Shown here one piece after another: positions 6,012 to 11,400 of a stretch of 11,400 bases of DNA; the first letter of the stretch is position 1; each line of letters opens with the position of its first letter. The translations under genes and the position numbers were made by a program. Source of the stretch: Flavobacteriales bacterium (lineage in GTDB: Bacteria > Bacteroidota > Bacteroidia > DT-38). The DNA lies in the NCBI GenBank assembly GCA_013214975.1, contig JABSPR010000063.1, positions 1-11,400 on the forward strand. Direction: 5' to 3'. The notes below the pieces were generated by a model. The model was not told where the DNA came from. It made no database searches and saw only the letters and a program-made list of their open reading frames with translations.

Positions 6012-6971
6012 TTATTTAATTCTAACATCACGACCATTATGAACTAGTACTTTTAAATACGTAATAACTTCTGTGTCGACTACTCCTTCAATACCATGAA
6101 TGTCATTTACTCTAACTTGTTGCATATGAAAGTTGTCCTCACAGAGCATTGTTATTTCAATTTGATGCCTCTCTGACGATGAAGCGATATATCTCACGTA
6201 CTTAATTTGGGCTAAATCACGGACTACTTGTTGAAGGTGGTCAGTTGATTTTAGAAAGATTAGTACTCTGCAGAAACTTCCAAATCCAAGGTATTTAGGC
6301 TGCACCCAAGCATAAACAGTAATGATGTTATGATTAATCAGGTATTCAACTCTAGATCGTATTGTGTTTACAGATACATTTATTGCTTTGGCAATATCCT
6401 TGAAAGATTTACGCCCATCCGCTTGTATCTGATCAATCAGTTTTAAATGCGTTTCATCTAATTTCTTGTTCTTGTTATCGGTCGCGTCGAGACCCCTGAA
6501 AACAGGAACGGACGTCCCCGTATTATCTTCATCGTCAAAATACACCTCAAGGTAAGGTGTTATATGTGTATCTGTTATCCCGTCGAGGCTCATTATAGAC
6601 TCATTTACAATGTCGAATAAATGTTCGTTGTCGCGACATAATATTTCCACCTCTAGAATAAATTTACCAGCAGTAACGCAAACCATGTCCACCCATTTAA
6701 GTTTGGCCAAAGAGTTTATTGCGTTTTCGAGATGTTTGCTGGTATCAATATTTAGCAATACAAGTGCATGGCAATTTAGATCAAGATCTTTAGGGTTAGC
6801 CCATCCTACAATGTGCAGAATATTTTCCTTAATTAATCTTTTATATCGATTGTGAACAGATACGTTCGAAACGCCCATCTCATCGGCTATATCTTTATAA
6901 GACTTTCTACCATCCTTTTGTAAATGGCTTATTATAATCTTGTCTTGATCGTCTAATTTATACTCAGTCAT
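6012..6971 (-). CDS. Tandem (double) Lrp/AsnC family transcriptional regulator
   Basis: The 319 residues contain two full Lrp/AsnC units in a row; a normal family member has about 150. Unit 1 has an HTH at 5-50 (LDDQDKIIISHLQKDGRKSY, then KDIADEMGVSNVSVHNRYKR) and a RAM effector/oligomer domain at about 67-145 (HALVLLNID, then VDMVCVTAGKFILEVEILCR, SLDGITDTHITPYLEV). A charged linker follows (146-169). Unit 2 repeats the plan: HTH at 170-214 (LDETHLKLIDQIQADGRKSF, KDIAKAINVSVNTIRSRVEY) and RAM at about 231-307 (FCRVLIFL, then IEITMLCEDN, VDTEVITYLKVL). The halves are clearly similar but diverged. Lrp proteins bind DNA as dimers and octamers and sense amino acids or small metabolites, so a fused double unit should act as a built-in dimer. 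It is divergent from a stand-alone RAM protein and upstream of the arylsulfotransferase-like gene, its possible target. The ligand is unknown. Confidence 0.93.
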   Translation of the reverse strand: MTEYKLDDQDKIIISHLQKDGRKSYKDIADEMGVSNVSVHNRYKRLIKENILHIVGWANPKDLDLNCHALVLLNIDTSKHLENAINSLAKLKWVDMVCVTAGKFILEVEILCRDNEHLFDIVNESIMSLDGITDTHITPYLEVYFDDEDNTGTSVPVFRGLDATDNKNKKLDETHLKLIDQIQADGRKSFKDIAKAINVSVNTIRSRVEYLINHNIITVYAWVQPKYLGFGSFCRVLIFLKSTDHLQQVVRDLAQIKYVRYIASSSERHQIEITMLCEDNFHMQQVRVNDIHGIEGVVDTEVITYLKVLVHNGRDVRIK

Positions 6972-7102
6972 ATAGCGATTTACTTATCTCTTTGCATCGA
7001 AGCAACCACAATTAGTTCACTTCTCCATTTACTAAAATACCTTAATTTTTATTGAGCTTGATAAATATCCTTTTTCTCTTTTACAAAAGCTGCGTTAAAG
7101 TG

Positions 7103-7142
7103 AATATTATTAACAAAGAGCACTATTATGTGCAATAATATT
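7103..7142. promoter_or_regulatory. Inverted repeat in the tandem-Lrp / RAM-protein divergent region
   Basis: AATATTATT (7103-7111) and AATAATATT (7134-7142) form perfect 9-bp arms. Nested between them is a second pair, GCAC (7120-7123) and GTGC (7130-7133). The element lies 132 bases upstream of the tandem Lrp start and 86 bases upstream of the RAM gene. Lrp-family regulators usually bind AT-rich imperfect dyads in their own promoter regions, so this is a candidate operator; the sequence is AT-rich, so chance symmetry is possible. Confidence 0.4.
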
Positions 7143-7227
7143 AAGGTGCATACGTAAAAATAGAATTTAATTAATTAATTTTGAATCAGCTAGTATTCTA
7201 GAAAACAAGACAATACAATTTGCAATT

Positions 7228-7620
7228 ATGAAACAATCCAATTTGGAATCAATGAATATTCGAGTTCTTAATACACCTACTATGGTGGAAAAGAAAACTG
7301 TAGTAAATGACACTAACGCTCGAGTTAATTTATTTGTTGAACCTGCTTATCTCGTGGAATCTGTTATTTCAGAGTTGGTTAAATTAAAGGAGGTTGGTTT
7401 TGTTGCTCTTGCACCAAGTTCCAAAACAATTGAAGTCTTGTTATCCTGTAGTGATAATGGTCAGTTAATTCAATTAATGGATAAGCACATTTATTCTATT
7501 GATGGTGTGCAATCTGCAGAAATTAATGTGTATTTAGATGTTCGACATTGGAGTAAGAAAACTACTGTAAGGAAGAAAAAAATCATCAAGGAAAGTAGAA
7601 TTGAAAAACTGGCTTCGTAG
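7228..7620 (+). CDS. Stand-alone RAM-domain protein (Lrp/AsnC effector domain without HTH)
   Basis: The 130-residue product aligns by eye with the RAM domains of the divergent tandem Lrp. It reads NARVNLFVEPAYLVESVISE, then LKEVGFVALAPSSKTIEVLL, then SIDGVQSAEINVYLDV, against HALVLLNIDTSKHLENAINS, VDMVCVTAGKFILEVEILCR and SLDGITDTHITPYLEV in the neighbour. Residues 31-105 therefore make a full beta-alpha-beta-beta-alpha-beta RAM fold. The 30 residues before it carry no HTH, and the tail (109-130) is lysine/arginine-rich. Stand-alone RAM modules are known to bind amino acids and may mix with Lrp proteins; here a role as ligand-dependent partner or antagonist of the double Lrp is my inference. 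ATG 7228 is the first start of the frame, and HTH-like sequence is not seen upstream in any frame, so it is not obviously a truncated gene. A strong terminator follows at 7702. Confidence 0.8.
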   Translation: MKQSNLESMNIRVLNTPTMVEKKTVVNDTNARVNLFVEPAYLVESVISELVKLKEVGFVALAPSSKTIEVLLSCSDNGQLIQLMDKHIYSIDGVQSAEINVYLDVRHWSKKTTVRKKKIIKESRIEKLAS

Positions 7621-7701
7621 AGATTAATGCTAAAAAGGCTTCTGTCGCCAATCTGATGAGTTAACTATTATTAGGTAGGCGAGAGTACTTAACAAAAAAC
7701 A

Positions 7702-7741
7702 AAATAAAGGGGTTGTGAATTATATCACAACCCCTTTATTT
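7702..7741. terminator. Strong bidirectional-type terminator hairpin (17-bp perfect stem)
   Basis: AATAAAGGGGTTGTGA and its perfect complement TCACAACCCCTTTATT, extended by one A-T pair, enclose a 6-base loop (7719-7724). The outer pairs are A/T, giving a U-rich 3' side for transcripts of either direction. It lies 81 bases after the RAM-protein stop and shields the membrane/spermidine-synthase-like gene that starts at 7894. Confidence 0.85.
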
Positions 7742-7893
7742 ATATTCATTTTTGGGATGTGTAGGATAATGTAAATCAGGACAGGTTAAATAATTTTTAC
7801 AAATAGAATCTTTACATTCACCCACCGAGGGAAAGAGAAGTAATAGCAGTAAAACACGATATTTACCCTGCTTTATTCAATACAAAGAAAGCA

Positions 7894-9459
7894 ATGAAAA
7901 ATAAATTTCTTTTAATTGCATTTATCGAAGGGGCAACTGTTATGGCAGTTGAACTTCTTGGCGCTAGAGCTATAGTTCCATTTTATGGCAGCTCATTAAT
8001 CATGTGGACTACCCTTTTATCTGTAACATTATTTGGATTAGCCATTGGTTATTTTTTTGGATCGTGGTTATGTGAAAAGGTATCGAAACCTAATTCCGTA
8101 ATTCTTGACTTGTTTTATTTTGCTGCATTATTTATCGCATTGATTCCAGTTGTTGCCCAGCCTTTTCTTGTATTGATTTCTAGTTTGGAGATTATTTTAG
8201 GTTGCACCATTGCATCTATGGTAATTGTGTTTCCTAGTTTGGTATGCCTTGGTGCGACATCAGCACTGATTATAAAAGTTGTTTCAATCGAATTAAAAGA
8301 TCCTGGGAAAGCATCCGGATTGGTTTATTCAATTTCCACATTAGGAGGAATTGTATCCACTTTTTATTTAGGTTTTGTGGTAATACCAAACTGGGGAGTG
8401 TTTAACCCGATTATTTTTGTTTCATGGGTTCTCTTTTTAGCAACGAATATTGTTCTTTTCAACAAACAGAAAATGCGTACCGCTATTCTGTTTGGCATTT
8501 TATTTCTTATTTCTTATTTCGTAATGTTTGTAGATGTTATGTATGAGGAAGATAAACCATATGTTGAAATTTATAAGACAGAAGGCCTTCTTGGCCAAAT
8601 TAGAATTGATCGTCTACGCTCCCCCAGGCAGGAGTTTGTTGTAACACGATTGCTCGTCAATAATGTTAGTCAAACGATAATTAACCACGATAAGAATTTA
8701 ACAGCGAACTGGAGTTATATTCACAACTTGTCAATTTTGTCGTCTACAAAGCCCAAAGGCTCTACAGTATTATTATGTGGTTTTGGAGGTGGAAGTATGG
8801 CAAGAGAATTAGCGGATTTAGGATTTGCACTAGATATAGTGGAAATTGATGGAAGAATGGAAGATATAGCGATCAAGCATTTAGGATATCAGAAGAGAAA
8901 TAATTTTATTGTAGATGATGCAAGACATTATATTAATACCACAATGAAGAAATACGATCTAATTGTTTTGGATTTACTTAAAGGAGAAGTGCAGCCATCG
9001 AATATGTTCTCTGTCGAAAGCTTTAAGCAGATAAAAAGCCGACTTAAAGTCAACGGAATGTTGCTTGTGAATTATCAAGGTAGAACCGCTGGAGATATAT
9101 TGACTTTCACAACTATTTTTCAAACCATTAAACAAAGTGGACTTAATACTACAGCCTGGTCGAACAAAATATCAGAAAGTTCTGGGGATGTGGTGTTTAT
9201 TGGAGAGAATAGAGATTCAAAGCTCCGCCAAGACTTGAATATACTAACGTATAAAAGATTAAATTCTTGTTGTGAAAAGTATGCGGATAGGGTTGTGAAA
9301 AGTCGCTTTTTAACAAGTGATGAACCAGATATAGAGGTATTAACAGACGACAAACCAAGGCTAGAAGTTCTTAATCAAAAAATCATCTACGAATGGCGCA
9401 AAAAAGTGATTGAGTCAACATTGATTTTGATGGATAATGGACTAGAAATTATCAAATAG
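7894..9459 (+). CDS. Membrane protein fused to a spermidine-synthase-like SAM-dependent domain
   Basis: The 521 residues split in two. Residues 1-217 have about seven hydrophobic helices (4-27, 36-58, 70-97, 99-130, 142-164, 170-189, 195-217), with the family motif IEGATVMAVELLGARAIVPF (11-30). Residues 220-500 match the spermidine synthase Rossmann fold: glycine-rich SAM loop LLCGFGGGSMARELADLG (293-310), acidic strand end VEIDG (316-320), VDDARHYI (340-347), strand YDLIVLDLLKG (354-364) and C-terminal LTDDKPRLEVLN (483-494). Fused membrane/spermidine-synthase proteins are widespread, but their reaction is mostly unproven. Here the catalytic D-[ST]-x-D-P of true aminopropyltransferases is replaced by D360-L-L-K-G, so polyamine synthesis is doubtful. 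The gene appears monocistronic: terminator hairpin at 7702-7741 before it, 34-bp palindrome after it. Confidence 0.87.
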   Translation: MKNKFLLIAFIEGATVMAVELLGARAIVPFYGSSLIMWTTLLSVTLFGLAIGYFFGSWLCEKVSKPNSVILDLFYFAALFIALIPVVAQPFLVLISSLEIILGCTIASMVIVFPSLVCLGATSALIIKVVSIELKDPGKASGLVYSISTLGGIVSTFYLGFVVIPNWGVFNPIIFVSWVLFLATNIVLFNKQKMRTAILFGILFLISYFVMFVDVMYEEDKPYVEIYKTEGLLGQIRIDRLRSPRQEFVVTRLLVNNVSQTIINHDKNLTANWSYIHNLSILSSTKPKGSTVLLCGFGGGSMARELADLGFALDIVEIDGRMEDIAIKHLGYQKRNNFIVDDARHYINTTMKKYDLIVLDLLKGEVQPSNMFSVESFKQIKSRLKVNGMLLVNYQGRTAGDILTFTTIFQTIKQSGLNTTAWSNKISESSGDVVFIGENRDSKLRQDLNILTYKRLNSCCEKYADRVVKSRFLTSDEPDIEVLTDDKPRLEVLNQKIIYEWRKKVIESTLILMDNGLEIIK

Positions 9460-9473
9460 GGATTTTTTTGATT

Positions 9474-9507
9474 AGCTATCCATTCTTAGATCTAAGAATG
9501 GATAGCT
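9474..9507. terminator. 34-bp perfect palindrome, probable terminator of the preceding gene
   Basis: AGCTATCCATTCTTAGA is followed at once by its exact reverse complement, giving a 15-bp stem with a GATC tetraloop (or 17 pairs as cruciform). It begins 15 bases after the stop at 9459. A run of seven T lies before it (9462-9468) and only a weak T tract follows (AGTTTTG), so it is less typical than the 7702 hairpin. Confidence 0.6.
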
Positions 9508-9904
9508 TAGGAGTTTTGTAATAGAAACTAATTTTGGGAACATACTGACTTATCGAAAAATAGGGAGATGGTTCTATAAAGGTTGCCAACTCACTCAAAA
9601 CAAATAATATAAAGAAGGCTTGTATTATAAATAACACAACCCCTTTTATTGTTTATCGTATATAAAAATACTTACTCGGAAAGCGGCCATAGAAAAATCA
9701 GGTAAGCATAATGCGAGTATATATTTGAGTAAATGAAAACTAGTAAATCATGAATAAAGTGAAATAAATACTGGTAATTAAGCTATTATATTTATTTTTA
9801 TCTTAGTTGTCGCATGTTTAATTAATAAAAACGTTAGTTTTTTTTAGACAAACTGGAATTGGTAGTGTATTAGATATACAGAAGCTGGTTAGACCAAATA
9901 AAAA
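9508..9904. other. Gene-free AT-rich intergenic region
   Basis: No credible coding frame, RNA gene or repeat array is visible. At 9635-9650 the stretch CACAACCCCTTTTATT nearly repeats the right arm of the 7702-7741 terminator, and GGCTTGT (9617-9623) pairs imperfectly with it, so this may be a decayed terminator. The leader of the large surface-protein gene must lie in the right half, but I find no convincing TTG / TAnnTTTG promoter pair. Confidence 0.5.
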
Positions 9905-11400
9905 ATGATTGATATGAGTTCACGTTTCAATAAAATATTAAGCGTTATAGTAATAAGTCTATTTACTATCGCTACCCCAGTTTACAGTCAATGTACTGGT
10001 CCTGACTTTGATTGCGATGGATATCCCGACTCAGTAGACGATGACGATGATAATGATGGTATTTTAGATGTAGATGAGGGGCTTCCGCAAACTGTTGCAG
10101 GTGATTGGGGTATGGTAAGTTCAGTTCCAGCGCATGATGGAGGAGGACCAGTACCACGGACTGGACAAGTTGATAATACTGGGTGCGGAGGAACTGCTCC
10201 TCCAATAGGTTATACAATAACAGATGACGCAGCTGGTGGTAGAGAAGATGGTGTAATTATTATGTCCAATGGTGGTTGGGGTGACAATTGTATGGGTAAT
10301 AATGGTTATGTAGAACCAGCAGTGGTAGACGATCAAAATTTCCATATGATGTTTGATGTACCTGTAAATATCCGAGTAGCTTCAACTCCGCAAGCGTTCA
10401 CAGGAGTAAGCCCACAGGTTTTTGGTTGTATATATGACTACTGGAACGAAAAAGATGATGATATTTTTATAGAAACCGACGGTTGTGATTATCAATATAC
10501 ACCAGGACTTGGTGTTGGAGGAGTTAATGATATGCCTATTGGGTCTACATATGGACCTGGAAACTCCAGTACTGTTACGGGTACGGCTACAGCTCATATT
10601 GACTATGATGGTGGTGTTGAACAAGGTAGTAAACAAACTTGGTTTATTGATTTCTTTGGTGTCACGGAAGTTAATATAATGATGCACCCAGGTTCAAATT
10701 CTTCGCAGTACGCTATAGCGGTTGATCCAGCAAGTGTATGTGATGCATTAGATACCGATAGTGATGGGATGCCAGATTATCAAGATTGGGACTCTGATAA
10801 TGATGGATGTCCTGATGCCGTGGAAGGCGGCTTTGGATTTACATATGGCGATGTATATACCGATGCAGTATGTGACGCTGGGCAAACTGGCCCCGCTACG
10901 GGCACCACGTCTTATATGTTGGTTGGTGGTGTTGATGCGAATGGTGTGCCAAATGCCGTAGGATCAGGAGGGCAAACAACAGGCAATAGTACGAACGATC
11001 TTGTTCTAAGTCCAAATTGTGGACCAAGTTGTTCTTTAACACCGTCTCATATTACTTGTTTTGGTGATGGGACGGGTCAATTAGACATGATGATTAATAC
11101 TTCCGTAGCTCCTTACGATATTCAATGGGATGGAGTTGTACCAGATGAAACAAGTAATGATGTAAGCTTTACTCACGTAGGTGTTCTTGCAGGAACTTAT
11201 GAGGTTACAGTTACCGAAACTGGGATGGGTGACGTCTTTACATGTTTAGCAACGGTAAATGGTCCGGATGAAATTATCGTTACAGTTGATAATGTAACCA
11301 ACGAATTTTCATGTGGTGCACCAGGTTCTGAAGACGGAGCGATAGCTGTCACTACTACTGGTGGTACTCTTTATCCTGATGTAACTTCAACACAAACTAC
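9905..11400 (+). CDS. Large secreted surface protein with thrombospondin type 3 and SprB repeats (3' partial)
   Basis: The frame is open from ATG 9905 to the window end (498 codons so far) and its stop lies outside. A signal peptide covers about residues 1-28 (MSSRFNKILSVIVISLFTIA, then TPVYS before QC; ATG 9914 is an alternative start). Residues 34-58 are a thrombospondin type 3-like Ca-binding repeat (DFDCDGYPDSVDDDDDNDGI). A roughly 215-residue unrecognised beta-rich region follows, then a second such repeat at about 279-307 (DTDSDGMPDYQDWDSDNDGC). From about 379 to 461 there is a SprB-type repeat: HITCFGDGTGQLDMMI, APYDIQWDG, LAGTYEVTVTE, then CLATVNGP. A second one begins with FSCGAPGSEDGAIAVTTTGG. 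SprB-type proteins are very large cell-surface adhesins used for gliding or attachment and are exported by T9SS, so a C-terminal sorting domain is expected downstream. Base composition is visibly richer in G+C than its neighbours. Several shorter frames inside it, on both strands, are shadows. Confidence 0.88.
   Translation, partial: MIDMSSRFNKILSVIVISLFTIATPVYSQCTGPDFDCDGYPDSVDDDDDNDGILDVDEGLPQTVAGDWGMVSSVPAHDGGGPVPRTGQVDNTGCGGTAPPIGYTITDDAAGGREDGVIIMSNGGWGDNCMGNNGYVEPAVVDDQNFHMMFDVPVNIRVASTPQAFTGVSPQVFGCIYDYWNEKDDDIFIETDGCDYQYTPGLGVGGVNDMPIGSTYGPGNSSTVTGTATAHIDYDGGVEQGSKQTWFIDFFGVTEVNIMMHPGSNSSQYAIAVDPASVCDALDTDSDGMPDYQDWDSDNDGCPDAVEGGFGFTYGDVYTDAVCDAGQTGPATGTTSYMLVGGVDANGVPNAVGSGGQTTGNSTNDLVLSPNCGPSCSLTPSHITCFGDGTGQLDMMINTSVAPYDIQWDGVVPDETSNDVSFTHVGVLAGTYEVTVTETGMGDVFTCLATVNGPDEIIVTVDNVTNEFSCGAPGSEDGAIAVTTTGGTLYPDVTSTQT

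Noticed and set aside
6610..6855. Plus-strand frame inside the tandem Lrp gene
   Set aside because: It is a shadow of the strongly supported minus-strand gene.
6012..6971. Fused siroheme decarboxylase (NirD/NirL type), which also has two Lrp-like halves
   Set aside because: Both HTH units are well formed for DNA binding, and I do not see the decarboxylase-type histidine and arginine motifs.
7164..7182. TTAATTAATTAA palindrome before the RAM gene as an operator
   Set aside because: It is a simple TTAA tetranucleotide run; symmetry is a trivial consequence of the repeat.
9120..9353. Minus-strand frame inside the spermidine-synthase-like gene
   Set aside because: It is antisense to a conserved SAM-domain region and has no features of its own.
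9827..9842. AAAAAC / GTTTTT hairpin followed by T residues before the surface-protein gene
   Set aside because: It is almost entirely A/T, weak, and not behind any gene; chance is sufficient in this AT-rich stretch.
9972..10961. Several short frames on both strands (9972-10217, 10121-10345, 10382-10687 on minus; 10485-10679, 10761-10961 on plus)
   Set aside because: All lie inside the continuous surface-protein frame from 9905. They are low-complexity products (His/Ile/Ser-rich or Met-rich) caused by GAT/GGT-rich codons in the real frame.

Overview
The window looks like chromosomal DNA from a marine- or Flavobacteriia/Cytophagia-type member of the Bacteroidota. The reasons are: an AT-rich sequence; A-rich leaders instead of Shine-Dalgarno sites; a type IX secretion (T9SS) type A sorting domain on a secreted enzyme; a PorE-like PD40 plus carboxypeptidase-regulatory protein; thrombospondin type 3 repeats; and a SprB-type repeat in a large surface protein. 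I see no rRNA, tRNA, CRISPR array, transposase or phage gene.

Left part (1-3055). The 3' end of a periplasmic PD40/carboxypeptidase-regulatory protein is convergent with a short MgtC/SapB membrane protein. A MarR-type regulator is divergent from mgtC and is followed by an NAD(P)H-dependent FMN reductase and then a YceI gene. The YceI gene carries both a frameshift at the end of its signal peptide and an in-frame stop, so it is called a pseudogene. Copies of the palindrome TGTAATTACA lie in the mgtC/marR intergenic region (two) and directly before the FMN reductase (one). They look like the operators of the MarR protein, which would make this a small autoregulated redox/stress regulon. A hairpin with a T tract follows yceI.

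Middle (3100-7620). A TPR-like lipoprotein on + overlaps tail to tail by 11 bases with a secreted arylsulfotransferase-like protein on -. Upstream of the latter, on the same strand, is a 319-residue regulator made of two complete Lrp/AsnC units (HTH-RAM-HTH-RAM). Divergent from it is a 130-residue protein that matches the RAM (effector-sensing) part alone, without a DNA-binding domain. The pair shares a 256-base intergenic region with an inverted repeat, and it is the most unusual arrangement in the window. A possible model is that the stand-alone RAM protein tunes the double Lrp, which may control the sulfotransferase-like gene behind it.

Right part (7640-11400). A 17-bp perfect terminator hairpin precedes a seven-helix membrane protein fused to a spermidine-synthase-like SAM domain. 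That gene is followed by a 34-bp perfect palindrome and about 400 bases without genes. A long secreted, Ca-binding, SprB-repeat surface protein then starts at 9905 and runs open off the right edge (at least 498 residues). It probably ends far outside the window with its own sorting domain.
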